Under the pieces are notes generated by a model. The model was not told the origin of the DNA. It saw nothing but the letters and a program-made list of their open reading frames with translations, and made no database searches. A stretch of DNA of 25,574 nt, taken from NCBI GenBank assembly GCA_002399235.1, contig DHDH01000033.1, forward strand, positions 1 to 25,574, read 5' to 3'. Position numbers and translations under genes: made by a program. The stretch's first letter is position 1; each line of letters opens with the position of its first letter. Shown here one piece after another: positions 6,933 to 14,709 of this stretch. This DNA comes from Firmicutes bacterium UBA4881 (lineage in GTDB: Bacteria > Bacillota > DTU065).

Positions 6933-8717
6933 ATGCGAGATGTAGCTCCATTACACGAAATGACTAAGCAGCTTTCCCTCGTTGCTATGGGGTTAGAAAA
7001 AGCTGACCTAGTGCTTAAAGGTGGAAAATTAGTTAATGTTAACACCCATGAAATAATGCCCAATATAGATGTGGCAATAGCTGGTGGACGTATTGCTCTA
7101 GTTGGTGATGCAACTCATACCATAGGTGAAAATACTAGGGTTGTAGATGCTTCTAATTACTATATGACACCTGGTTTTATGGATGGTCATATCCATGTGG
7201 AATCAAGTATGCTCAGTGTAACTCAATATAGTAAGACAGTTGTACCTAGAGGTACTACAGCGATCTTTATGGATCCCCACGAAATTGCTAATGTTCTAGG
7301 TGTTGATGGTGTTAAATTAATGATTACCGAAGGTAAAGACGTTCCTCTGAGAGTCTATGTAGCTATGCCTTCTTGTGTACCAGCAGCACCTGGATTCGAA
7401 GATGCTGGGGCAGTACTAGGACCCAAAGAGATCGAAGAATCAATGGCTTTAGATGAAGTTGCTGGCTTAGGTGAAATGATGAACTTCCCTGGCGTTGTCT
7501 ATGGTGATGATAATGTTCATGCAGAGATTGCTGCTACTTTAAAAGCTGGCAAATGTGTTACTGGCCATTTTTCCCTGCCAGAAACAGGTAAGATGCTAAA
7601 TGCTTATATTGCTGCTGGTTGCCGTTCTTGTCATGAATCTGTAAGACAAGAAGACTCCTTAGCTAAAATGCGTTTGGGAATGTATGCCAAACTAAGAGAA
7701 GGATCTGCATGGCACGACTTGAAAGAAGTAGTTAAAGCCATAACAGAAAATAAGGTATCTTCACGTTTTGCTATCTTAATTAGTGATGATACCCACCCTG
7801 ATACTTTAATTAATGCCGGACACCTTGATCATATTGTAAGAAGAGCTATTGAAGAAGGTGTCGACCCGATTACTGCTATTGAGATGGTAACTATCAATGT
7901 TGCCGAGTGTTTCTTCATGGGTAAAGATTTTGGTTCAATAGCTCCTGGTAAAGTTGCCGACATTCTCCTAATTAGTGATCTGACTAAAGTTAAGGTAGAT
8001 CAGGTATTTATCGGTGGTAAACTAGTAGCTAACGAAGGAAGAATGACTGTTAAAACGCCTGATGTTACCTATCCTGACTGGTCTAAAAATACAGTTAAGT
8101 TAGGTAAGTCATTGACTAAAGAAGACTTCTTGTTGAAAGCTTCAGGAGAAACTGCCAAGGTTAGAGTGATGGAGATCGAAGAAGCTAAGGTAGGTACCAA
8201 GCATAAAGTTCTAGAGCTACCTGTGATTGATGGTTTAGTAACAGCTAACAAAGAACAAGATGTAGCCAAGGTAGCTATCTTTGAAAGACATAAAGCCACT
8301 GGAACTAGAGGATTAGGCTTTGTTAAAGGCTTTAAGCTGCAAACTGGCGCTGTAGCTTCTACTGTAGCTCATGACAGCCATAACCTCTTAATTGTCGGTA
8401 TGAACGACGAAGATATGGCTTTAGCTGGTAATGAGTTAGCTAAAGCTGGTGGTGGCATGATCGCTGTGAAAGGCGGCAAAGTTTTAGCTTTGCTTAGCTT
8501 ACCTATTGCAGGATTATTAACAGATAGTTCTGTAGAAGAGGTAGAGGAAAAGGTAAAAGCTTTAGATCAGGCTTGGAAAGAGCTTGGCTGTGATTTAATT
8601 TCACCATTCATGACCATGGCTTTATTAGGGTTACCAGTGTTACCAGAGCTAAGAATTACTAACCATGGTCTTGTTGATACAGTTAACTTTAAGTTTGTCG
8701 ATGTTTTTGCTAAATAG
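6933..8717 (+). CDS. ade: Adenine deaminase
   Basis: The enzyme converts adenine to hypoxanthine and ammonia in purine salvage (EC 3.5.4.2). The 594 aa fit the AdeC/YerA family, a metal-dependent amidohydrolase. It opens with the beta-sandwich DLVLKGGKLVNVNTHEI. The metal motif GFMDGHIHVESSM follows near residue 85, then MDPHEIANVLG, a barrel Glu in GLGEMMNFPGV, the GHFSLP His near 215, and the ISDDTHPDT Asp near 285. The C-terminal family domain has GLGFVKGFKLQTGAVASTVAHDSHNL, in pieces typical of adenine deaminases. GAGGAGG lies eight bases before ATG. It is preceded by a long untranslated region and followed after 69 bp by galT. No clear terminator lies between them, so some read-through into gal is possible. 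Confidence 0.95.
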   Translation: MRDVAPLHEMTKQLSLVAMGLEKADLVLKGGKLVNVNTHEIMPNIDVAIAGGRIALVGDATHTIGENTRVVDASNYYMTPGFMDGHIHVESSMLSVTQYSKTVVPRGTTAIFMDPHEIANVLGVDGVKLMITEGKDVPLRVYVAMPSCVPAAPGFEDAGAVLGPKEIEESMALDEVAGLGEMMNFPGVVYGDDNVHAEIAATLKAGKCVTGHFSLPETGKMLNAYIAAGCRSCHESVRQEDSLAKMRLGMYAKLREGSAWHDLKEVVKAITENKVSSRFAILISDDTHPDTLINAGHLDHIVRRAIEEGVDPITAIEMVTINVAECFFMGKDFGSIAPGKVADILLISDLTKVKVDQVFIGGKLVANEGRMTVKTPDVTYPDWSKNTVKLGKSLTKEDFLLKASGETAKVRVMEIEEAKVGTKHKVLELPVIDGLVTANKEQDVAKVAIFERHKATGTRGLGFVKGFKLQTGAVASTVAHDSHNLLIVGMNDEDMALAGNELAKAGGGMIAVKGGKVLALLSLPIAGLLTDSSVEEVEEKVKALDQAWKELGCDLISPFMTMALLGLPVLPELRITNHGLVDTVNFKFVDVFAK

Positions 8718-8795
8718 ATCCTAAGCTTTATTTGACTACAGGGCTATCCTTACCAAGGATTTAGGTAAGAGTTATTTTAAAAGGGAGTGAGTCAG

Positions 8796-9779
8796 GTGGC
8801 TGAATTACGTTATAATCCGCTGTTAGACGACTGGACAATGGTGGCTGCTTCAAGACAAAATAGACCGAATATGCCAAAGGACTTTTGTCCCTTTTGTCCT
8901 GGATCAGGGAAAGTACCTGCTAACTATGATGTCCATCTTTATCATAATGATTTTCCTGTGTTAAGTGAGAATCCACCTACCCCCGACGATGTCGGGGGTG
9001 GGCCTTATAAAGTCAGAGAATCGCGCGGTCGTTGTGAGGTAATACTTTATTCACCTGATCATAATGCCACGATTCCGGATCTTTCGTTAGAACACTTAGA
9101 GAAATTAATTGATCTGTGGACAACTAGTTATAAGGAACTGGCTTTGAACACTGAACATCAATATGTAATGATCTTTGAAAACCGGGGAGCTGAGGTTGGC
9201 GTGACTATGCCTCATCCTCATGGTCAAATTTATGCTTATCCTTTTATTCCGCTTAAAGTAAGAGTAGAGATGGAAAATGCTCAGAAACATTTTCAGACGA
9301 CGGGAAATAATCTCTTCCAAGAGATCATAAAAGAGGAAGTAAATTTCCAAAAACGTCTAATCTGGGAGAATGAGCACTTTCTAGTCTTTATACCGTTTTT
9401 CACCGATTATCCTTTTGGTATTATGATCTTACCCAAAAGAAAAGTGATGTCTCTTTTGGAGTTAACTAATGCCGAAAGATCATCTTTAGCACTCTGCTTA
9501 AAAGAATTAGTAGGTGGCATGGATAAGCTATATAACCGGTTATTCCCGTATATGATGGTAATGCATCCTGCTCCTTATCATAACAAGGAAGCTGAGGCTT
9601 TCTACTGGTTCCATATCGAGTTTTATCCTCCGCTTCGCGGTGCAGATAGGATTAAATACAATGCCTCGTCAGAGACTGGTGGCTGGGCAGCAGCTAATCC
9701 TACTAAAGTAGAAGATAATGCCGAACTACTTAGACAAGCGATTGCCCGTTTTAAGAAAGAAGGGGTGAAAAATGGCTAA
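8796..9779 (+). CDS. galT: Galactose-1-phosphate uridylyltransferase (GalT)
   Basis: GalT exchanges UMP between UDP-glucose and galactose-1-phosphate, the second step of the Leloir pathway. The protein is of the HIT superfamily. It has the zinc-type CPFCPG near residue 31, the CEVILYSPDHN strand, and the catalytic HPHGQ (with FENRGAEVGVTMPH just before it) near residue 147. The second-domain histidines are in MHPAPYH and WFHIEFYPPL. The frame is open from GTG 8787, but AAGGGAG at 8781-8787 overlaps that codon. I therefore choose GTG 8796 (MAELRYNPLLDDW), which sits eight bases after the Shine-Dalgarno site; length is then 327 aa. An unusual GC-rich hairpin is embedded in the gene at 8976-9002. 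It overlaps galK by 8 bp and is cotranscribed with it. Confidence 0.93.
   Translation: MAELRYNPLLDDWTMVAASRQNRPNMPKDFCPFCPGSGKVPANYDVHLYHNDFPVLSENPPTPDDVGGGPYKVRESRGRCEVILYSPDHNATIPDLSLEHLEKLIDLWTTSYKELALNTEHQYVMIFENRGAEVGVTMPHPHGQIYAYPFIPLKVRVEMENAQKHFQTTGNNLFQEIIKEEVNFQKRLIWENEHFLVFIPFFTDYPFGIMILPKRKVMSLLELTNAERSSLALCLKELVGGMDKLYNRLFPYMMVMHPAPYHNKEAEAFYWFHIEFYPPLRGADRIKYNASSETGGWAAANPTKVEDNAELLRQAIARFKKEGVKNG
8976..9002. repeat. GC-rich palindrome inside galT
   Basis: ACCCCCGAC (8979-8987) and GTCGGGGGT (8991-8999) are perfect arms around GAT. Flanking CC/GG and one G-T pair extend the stem to 12 bp. It encodes PPTPDDVGGG, in a surface-loop position between the first motif and CEVILYSPDH. 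The base composition is unlike the AT-rich codons around it. Confidence 0.6.
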
Positions 9780-10941
9780 CACACTTACTTATCTACAGGA
9801 GAAATTCCACGAATTGTATCCCCATGCAGACAAACCCCGCTGTTTCTTTGCTCCTGGGAGAGTCAATTTAATTGGTGAACATACTGATTATACAGGTGGT
9901 TTTGTGATGCCATTAGCTTTGGATTTAGGTATCACAATGCTCATTCACCCCAGGGAAGATGGGCTTTATCATTTGCATAGCCTAGACTTTCCCAATGAGG
10001 TAGTCTTTAAGGATGATCTTACTTACCAAAAAGAAGATGATTGGGGTAACTACCCTAAAGGAGTTATCGCCGAACTAAATAAAATAGGCATTTGTCCTCC
10101 AGGTGCAGATATACTTATTAGTAGTAACTTACCGACAGGTGCAGGGCTCTCTTCTTCAGCGGCTTTAGGTATGGTCACAGCCTTTGGGCTTTCTACCATT
10201 GCCAATGCTAGTTTAGATCTTAAAGAGATGGCCTTTCTCTGCCAAAGGATGGAAAATAACTTTATCGGTGTAGCTAGTGGTATTATGGACCAATTTGCCG
10301 TTGGTTTTGGTGCAAAGGATCACGCAATCTTCCTCGATTGCTTAACTATGGAATGGCAATTGGTACCTCTATTATTAAATAACATGCGTATTGTTATAAC
10401 TAATTCCAGCAAAAAAAGAGGCTTGCAAGAATCACGGTATAATGAAAGAAGAAATGAATGTGAAGAAGCTTTAGCAATTATTAAAGCTAATTTACCTAAT
10501 GTTAATAGTTATCGTGATCTGACTATAGATGATCTAAAAACCATCGATAGCCTATTGCAATATCCCCATCAAGAGCGGGCAAGACACATTATTACCGAGA
10601 ATAATAGAGTACTTGAAGCTAAGAATGCTCTTCTAAACGGAGAAGTTACTCGTTTAGGGCAATTAATGCTAGCTTCGCATCGCTCGCTCTCTGCTGATTA
10701 TGAGGTAACAGGTAGGGAACTAGATACTCTGTTTTTATGCCAACTACAAGCTGGTTGTTTCGCTACTCGCATGACTGGCGCAGGTTTTGGGGGTTGCACA
10801 GTTAGTTTGGTAGCAGAATCTGAACTGGATAATTTCCAGAAAACAGTATCAACCCTTTATACAGAGCAGACAGGGTTAGTTCCAGAATTTTATGTAACCA
10901 AGAGCGGAGATGGTGTGAGAGAACTTAAGGAGGGTGAATAA
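9772..10941 (+). CDS. galK: Galactokinase
   Basis: GalK phosphorylates alpha-D-galactose at C1 with ATP, the entry step of the Leloir pathway. The 389-aa GHMP kinase is full length (E. coli enzyme 382 aa). The galactokinase signature GRVNLIGEHTDYTGGFVMP lies near residue 28. The ATP-binding motif LPTGAGLSSSAALG lies near residue 122. The catalytic-loop Asp is in GVASGIMDQFAVGFG near residue 170. GHMP motif 3 is MTGAGFGGCTVSL, near residue 337. AAGAAGGGGTG precedes ATG 9772, which lies inside the last codons of galT (8-bp overlap). The stop overlaps the galE ATG (TAATG), so the three genes are translationally coupled. Confidence 0.96.
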   Translation: MANTLTYLQEKFHELYPHADKPRCFFAPGRVNLIGEHTDYTGGFVMPLALDLGITMLIHPREDGLYHLHSLDFPNEVVFKDDLTYQKEDDWGNYPKGVIAELNKIGICPPGADILISSNLPTGAGLSSSAALGMVTAFGLSTIANASLDLKEMAFLCQRMENNFIGVASGIMDQFAVGFGAKDHAIFLDCLTMEWQLVPLLLNNMRIVITNSSKKRGLQESRYNERRNECEEALAIIKANLPNVNSYRDLTIDDLKTIDSLLQYPHQERARHIITENNRVLEAKNALLNGEVTRLGQLMLASHRSLSADYEVTGRELDTLFLCQLQAGCFATRMTGAGFGGCTVSLVAESELDNFQKTVSTLYTEQTGLVPEFYVTKSGDGVRELKEGE

Positions 10942-11921
10942 TGGCAATTCTAGTTACAGGTGGCGCTGGTTATATAGGTAGCCATACTGTTAAATACCTA
11001 AAGGCCCAAAAGGAAGAGGTCGTCGTTTTAGATAATTTAATTAAAGGTCACAAAGAAGCAATTAAAGATACTTGCTTTTATCAAGGTGATATAAGAGATG
11101 ATGGTCTTATCGATAAGATCTGCCAAGAACATAATATAGCTGGTGTGGTTCACTTTGCTGCTTATTCTTTAGTTGGCGAGAGTATGAAGGATCCTTTAAA
11201 GTACTACGAAAATAATGTAGCTGGCTCTTTAGAACTGATTAAGTCCTTGGTTAGAAATAAAGTACCTTCAATAGTTTTTTCATCAACAGCTGCTGTCTAT
11301 GGGGAACCAGAGAAGGTCCCTATTAAGGAAACAGACAAAACATTACCAACTAATCCGTATGGGGAGACTAAGCTAGCGATTGAAAGAATGTTGAAATGGG
11401 CTTATGAAGCACATGGTCTTAACTCTGTATCACTTAGATACTTTAATGCTGCTGGAGCCGATCCTGAAGGCGAAATAGGTGAGGATCATAATCCTGAAAG
11501 CCATCTAATCCCAATAATCCTTGGTGTCGCTTTAGGTCAAAGAGAAAAGATCACTGTCTTTGGCGATGACTACCAAACCCCAGATGGTACTTGTGTACGT
11601 GACTATATTCATGTTATGGATTTAGCCAGTGCTCACTACTTGGCTTTAAAGAAGCTGCAAACCACCACTGGTGCGTTGGCATATAATTTAGGTAATGGCG
11701 AAGGTTTTTCAGTTAAAGAAGTAATTGAAACAGCCAGAGAGGTCACCTCTCACCCGATTCCCCAGGAACTGGGTAGCCGCAGGCCAGGTGATCCTGCTGT
11801 TTTAGTAGCTTCGCAGTTAAAAGCTCAAGAGGAGCTAGGCTGGGAGAGAAAATATAGTTCCCTAAAACAGATCATTGCTGATGCTTGGCATTGGCATAAG
11901 AATCATCCAAATGGTTATTAA
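10941..11921 (+). CDS. galE: UDP-glucose 4-epimerase
   Basis: GalE interconverts UDP-galactose and UDP-glucose and closes the Leloir cycle. The 326-aa short-chain dehydrogenase has the NAD-binding motif VTGGAGYIGSH at residues 5-15. The catalytic region has Ser-Thr in FSSTAAVYGEPE and YxxxK in NPYGETKLAIERM. The substrate region is SLRYFNAAGADPEGEIGE, followed by DGTCVRDYIHVMDLA, typical of GalE. The ATG shares a base with the galK stop; AAGGAGGGTG gives the ribosome binding site. A strong hairpin terminator follows six bases after the stop. No galactose transporter or beta-galactosidase gene is next to the operon. Confidence 0.95.
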   Translation: MAILVTGGAGYIGSHTVKYLKAQKEEVVVLDNLIKGHKEAIKDTCFYQGDIRDDGLIDKICQEHNIAGVVHFAAYSLVGESMKDPLKYYENNVAGSLELIKSLVRNKVPSIVFSSTAAVYGEPEKVPIKETDKTLPTNPYGETKLAIERMLKWAYEAHGLNSVSLRYFNAAGADPEGEIGEDHNPESHLIPIILGVALGQREKITVFGDDYQTPDGTCVRDYIHVMDLASAHYLALKKLQTTTGALAYNLGNGEGFSVKEVIETAREVTSHPIPQELGSRRPGDPAVLVASQLKAQEELGWERKYSSLKQIIADAWHWHKNHPNGY

Positions 11922-11927
11922 TTTAGT

Positions 11928-11974
11928 GACCTTCTTAGCAGAGTTGGCATACTCTGCTGAGGAGGTCTTTTTTA
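11928..11974 (+). terminator. gal operon terminator whose 3' arm contains the next gene's ribosome binding site
   Basis: Arms 11928-11944 and 11951-11967 pair over 17 bp (two G-U pairs) around a 6-nt loop and are followed by seven T. The right arm contains GAGGAGG (11959-11965), the only Shine-Dalgarno site for the ATG at 11976, ten bases away. In a folded transcript that site is paired, so read-through from gal should be poorly translated. Confidence 0.85.
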
Positions 11975-11975
11975 A

Positions 11976-12812
11976 ATGTATCTCTATGTCGCGAACCACC
12001 AATTTGGACAGAGTCAACCAGCGGAACTTAAAGAGTTTATTGTGGAGATTGGTAAAAAAGCTGCCATAAGAGTTGTGGCTAATAAAGACTATGTTTCTTT
12101 TGCCCCACCAGTAAATGGGGTCTTGGTAGATCTGGGTTTTGATGATTCTCTAGCTTCGGTGGGCCGTTCTCTCCAAGATCGTTTACAAATATCAGGATTT
12201 ATTACAGATTCCCTCCCCCAAGATCAGTTATTTCTTTATGCAAGGAGATTAAGAAGAATACGTTTCTCTCTAAGAGAAGGTGTTAAAGGTATCTACTATA
12301 AAGGCTTCTATAGAGAATGGCAAGATTCTTTATTACTCCAAAGCACTCTTGATATAAGAGGACTAGGAGCATTTACAGTCAAACGCTTAAAAGGAAATAT
12401 TGAACGGCAAATAATCTTCCAGGCAGACGACGAGTTTATCTCAAAAGCAGAAGACATATTTTTAGAATGGTTACTACTACTTGCACGTGTAGATGCTCCA
12501 CTACCTAAATTAAAACGGAGTAGCGAACCTCAGCCCAAAACTGCCAACCAGGTGAGTACTGCTAATGCTGCCAAACCTTTAAGTGGAACCTCTAAGCAGC
12601 TACCAGATCCTTTGGGAATCTTAAAATCTTCAATGGGACCAGAGAGTAAACGAGAAAAAAAGTTTGATTTAGCCATTGATCCTACCCTCGAGGGTTTACC
12701 GTTAGGTGATAGTATACTAACCTTTTTAAACTCCGGAGATCCTAGAGCTCAAAATTTAATGGAAGCACTTAAAAAGTTTAATAGCGAAAGTGAAAAAGCT
12801 AAAAGTAGGTGA
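11976..12812 (+). CDS. Uncharacterised 278-aa protein
   Basis: I do not recognise this protein. It has no signal peptide or membrane segment. Residues 1-80 look like a compact alpha/beta domain (MYLYVANHQFGQ, ELKEFIVEIGKKAAIRVVA). Residues 80-175 are rich in basic and aromatic residues (LFLYARRLRRIRFSLREGVK, YYKGFYREWQDSLLL) and end in a hydrophobic helix pair. Residues 175-235 are a Pro/Ser/Lys-rich, probably disordered linker. The tail ends with a charged helix, EALKKFNSESEKAKS. It is bounded by the gal terminator in front and a strong bidirectional terminator behind, so it may be its own unit. Its start is set by GAGGAGG at 11959-11965, buried in the upstream terminator. Codon use matches its neighbours, and the open frame with its ribosome binding site supports a real gene. 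Confidence 0.75.
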   Translation: MYLYVANHQFGQSQPAELKEFIVEIGKKAAIRVVANKDYVSFAPPVNGVLVDLGFDDSLASVGRSLQDRLQISGFITDSLPQDQLFLYARRLRRIRFSLREGVKGIYYKGFYREWQDSLLLQSTLDIRGLGAFTVKRLKGNIERQIIFQADDEFISKAEDIFLEWLLLLARVDAPLPKLKRSSEPQPKTANQVSTANAAKPLSGTSKQLPDPLGILKSSMGPESKREKKFDLAIDPTLEGLPLGDSILTFLNSGDPRAQNLMEALKKFNSESEKAKSR

Positions 12813-12835
12813 TCTCGCTCAGTTGAAGCTAAATA

Positions 12836-12861
12836 AAAAAAGCCCCCAGAGGGGCTTTTTT
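12836..12861. terminator. Bidirectional terminator between convergent genes
   Basis: AAAAAAGCCCC (12836-12846) pairs perfectly with GGGGCTTTTTT (12851-12861) over a 4-nt loop. A and T tracts on the two strands serve the 278-aa gene and the convergent gene whose stop begins at 12870. Confidence 0.9.
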
Positions 12862-12867
12862 GCTTGC

Positions 12868-13512
12868 TTATTGTTGTGGAGGGAAGAATTCTGGGAAAGG
12901 TCTGGTTTCGAATTCGATACAGATATTAGGTTGATCAGGAAGTTCTTCGCATTCAACTGGGACAGGGCAGAAACCAAAGGAAGGTACTAGAAGCTGTACG
13001 AATAAAGATACCTTGATGATAATGAAGGCACCAATAAAGCAGGCTAAATCACCTTCACTGGTAATGCGACAGGAGAGACATTCAAAAACAGCTTCGGTCA
13101 AAACTTTGTAATCGAAATTAGCTGGATCAGGTGCATAGAGTAAAACAGCTTTTTTGAAGGCTACAGAGCGGACAATAGTAATTTCGGTACCATCGGTAGC
13201 AATATAAGTTAAGCTAACTTCAGCACAAATTGTAGCATCAACTCTGGCAAGAGGCCCAGTATCAAATTGGGTGATGCAGGTGTGGACAGCTTTTACACTA
13301 CCAGGAACAATTTGGCAACTGACAAAACGGGCTACTGGCTTATCAGTATCAAAAGTGAATTCTTCGCAATCTCGTTGTGAACAAGCATCATAGATTTTCT
13401 GTACATAGATGCAAACTATTTCATTTGGAGTTGGACAGGTTCTTTGATCTGTTATGGGACCAGGTGAAGTGGGACTTGGTGCCCAGTGAGTCCTGATTGT
13501 TTTTGCACTCAT
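12868..13512 (-). CDS. Cysteine-containing protein of unknown function, possibly a clostridial spore-coat or surface protein
   Basis: The 214-aa protein has no signal peptide. After a Pro/Ser-rich N-terminus (APSPTSPGP) comes a segment with paired cysteines (TPNEIVCIYVQKIYDACSQR, DC). A mainly beta region follows, with about ten cysteines in all, including FECLSCRI and the hydrophobic strand CFIGAFIIIKVSLFVQLL. The end is acidic and proline-rich, FPEFFPPQQ. The IVCIYVQKIYDAC style resembles hypothetical proteins of spore-forming Clostridia that I associate with spore coats, but this is from memory of the style and not a firm family match. The frame extends upstream to 13602, but ATG 13512 is chosen because AAGGAGG lies nine bases before it. 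It is monocistronic and divergent from the CAP-domain gene. Confidence 0.7.
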   Translation of the reverse strand: MSAKTIRTHWAPSPTSPGPITDQRTCPTPNEIVCIYVQKIYDACSQRDCEEFTFDTDKPVARFVSCQIVPGSVKAVHTCITQFDTGPLARVDATICAEVSLTYIATDGTEITIVRSVAFKKAVLLYAPDPANFDYKVLTEAVFECLSCRITSEGDLACFIGAFIIIKVSLFVQLLVPSFGFCPVPVECEELPDQPNICIEFETRPFPEFFPPQQ

Positions 13513-13560
13513 CGAAAATGCCTCCTTGAACCACGTCTGAAGGCATAGCCTTCTGTTACC

Positions 13561-13590
13561 ATAATATGAAACAAACCAAAAGGGGTGCAA
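13561..13590 (-). promoter_or_regulatory. Possible promoter of the cysteine-containing protein gene
   Basis: On the minus strand TTGCAC (13590-13585) and TATTAT (13566-13561) are 18 bp apart. A small imperfect hairpin (CAGAAGGC/GCCTTCAG, about 13536-13555) follows in the leader. CATATTAT also loosely resembles a sporulation sigma -10 box, so the sigma factor is uncertain. Confidence 0.3.
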
Positions 13591-13737
13591 AGATGCTGGC
13601 ATGATTCGGAAGTTAATTATTCATTTGTCAGGGATTGATCTAAAAACCATAGGGCTATTAGTTTAAGCTATACCAAGTATAAGCTTTAGGCAGGAGAATG
13701 ATTTTCGAGGAAACCAAGTAAGACAATTTTATGATGT

Positions 13738-13766
13738 TTGCCCATATTACTTTATGACGGTATACT
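13738..13766 (+). promoter_or_regulatory. Probable SigA promoter of the CAP-domain gene
   Basis: TTGCCC (13738-13743) and TATACT (13761-13766) are separated by 17 bp, ahead of AGAGGAGGT at 13777-13785. The -10 box has five of six consensus bases. The in-frame codons upstream of 13792 would lie in the promoter and are not coding. Confidence 0.6.
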
Positions 13767-13791
13767 CACTTTGTTCAGAGGAGGTATAAAA

Positions 13792-14466
13792 ATGAGACAT
13801 ACTTTTAGAAGATTTGGGCTTTCTGTACTGCTGGCCGTTTCGATAGTATTTATGTTTTCCACTTCAACAATGGCAGCTACCTATTATAATTGGAATGGAT
13901 ATAATTTGAAGGTACCAGCCTATCTAGCCTATTATTTTAAGACATCTACCCCAGTTCCAACACCAACACCAACTCCTACTCCGACCCCAACACCCACCCC
14001 AACCCCAGAACCAACTCCAACACCAACACCGACGCCAACCCCAGTTCCTACACCTACCCCTACACCATCTCCTAGTCCTGTTGGAATGACTGAATCAGAA
14101 GAATGGATGTTTGCTAAGATTAATGAAGAAAGAGTTAAAGCTGGAGTTAAGCCTTTGCAAAGAGATCCTGAATTAGATCGTTATGCTAGAATGAAGAGCC
14201 AGGATATGGTAAACAACAATTACTTTGCTCATGTTTCTCCTACCTATGGTAGTGCTTCACAAATGCTAAGAAGTTTTGGTTATCAGTTTAGAGGCGTTGG
14301 CGAAAATATTGCCAAGAGCCAAAGTGCTCAAGTTTCTCATTATAGATTAATGGCTAGTGATGGACATCGTTCTAACATCCTTTACCCTACCTACACCCAT
14401 GTAGGTATCGGTATTGTGCCTTACAAGACAGGTGTTATGGTAACACAGATTTTCGTTATTAAGTAA
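13792..14466 (+). CDS. Secreted CAP-domain (SCP/YkwD-like) protein with a Pro-Thr linker
   Basis: This 224-aa exported protein starts at ATG 13792, with AGAGGAGGT upstream. Residues 1-28 are a signal peptide (RRFGLSVLLAVSIVFMFS, cleavage after TMAA). Residues about 52-97 are a Pro-Thr repeat linker that should be extended and may be attached to the wall or glycosylated. Residues 98-224 are a CAP domain: EEWMFAKINEERVKAGVKPL, the conserved His in YFAHVSP, the Glu in GVGENIA, the helix end in SDGHRSNIL, and the final strand in MVTQIFVIK. Clostridial members of this family are cell-surface proteins, and some are linked to spore assembly or adhesion; the activity is unknown. It has its own promoter and terminator. 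Confidence 0.9.
   Translation: MRHTFRRFGLSVLLAVSIVFMFSTSTMAATYYNWNGYNLKVPAYLAYYFKTSTPVPTPTPTPTPTPTPTPTPEPTPTPTPTPTPVPTPTPTPSPSPVGMTESEEWMFAKINEERVKAGVKPLQRDPELDRYARMKSQDMVNNNYFAHVSPTYGSASQMLRSFGYQFRGVGENIAKSQSAQVSHYRLMASDGHRSNILYPTYTHVGIGIVPYKTGVMVTQIFVIK
13946..14083 (+). repeat. Pro-Thr coding tandem repeat
   Basis: About 45 codons of alternating CCN and ACN, broken by a few Glu, Val and Ser codons, encode the linker of the CAP protein. Codon third positions vary (CCA, CCT, CCG, CCC), so the DNA is not an exact microsatellite, but slippage in multiples of six is still likely. Confidence 0.9.
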
Positions 14467-14492
14467 AAAGCTGCCCCCAGGGCAGCTTTTTT
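14465..14492 (+). terminator. Terminator of the CAP-domain gene
   Basis: AAAAAGCTGCCC (14465-14476) and GGGCAGCTTTTT (14480-14491) form a perfect 12-bp stem with a 3-nt loop and six T. It overlaps the TAA stop. Confidence 0.92.
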
Positions 14493-14709
14493 AATAGAGA
14501 CAACTTGTAAAACAATGGTAATCTTGGTGTTATTTAAACACGATAAAAACCCTAGATTCGCTATTATCTAGAGTAGAGCCTTATGCTTTTAATAGTTAAT
14601 AGAGAAGGAATTTATTAGAAACTCTTGAAATCTTATTAGGTAGATTTAATTAGAAATTAAGGTGCGATAGCTTCTAAAAAGGCACCTAAGCTAAGGGGAG
14701 GTAAGGTAA
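14493..14709. other. Leader region of the large fusion gene
   Basis: These 217 AT-rich bases hold no credible ORF. Close to the start, AGGTGC (14660-14665) can pair with GCACCT (14682-14687), while AGCTT (14669-14673) can pair with AAGCT (14688-14692). The two pairings exclude each other and lie just before AAGGGGAGG. No known riboswitch core was recognised. Confidence 0.3.

Noticed and set aside
8746..8760. ATCCTT-ACC-AAGGAT dyad between ade and galT as terminator
   Set aside because: The stem is only 6 bp with a 3-nt loop and no T-tract follows.
12790..12990. 66-codon frame after the 278-aa gene
   Set aside because: It spans the bidirectional terminator and runs antisense into the cysteine-containing gene; no ribosome binding site.
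13946..14083. Repeated CCAACA-like units as a CRISPR array
   Set aside because: Units are contiguous six-base Pro-Thr codons inside an open frame, with no spacers.
14550..14575. CTAGAT..ATCTAG dyad upstream of the fusion gene
   Set aside because: Only 6-bp arms with no associated promoter; likely chance.
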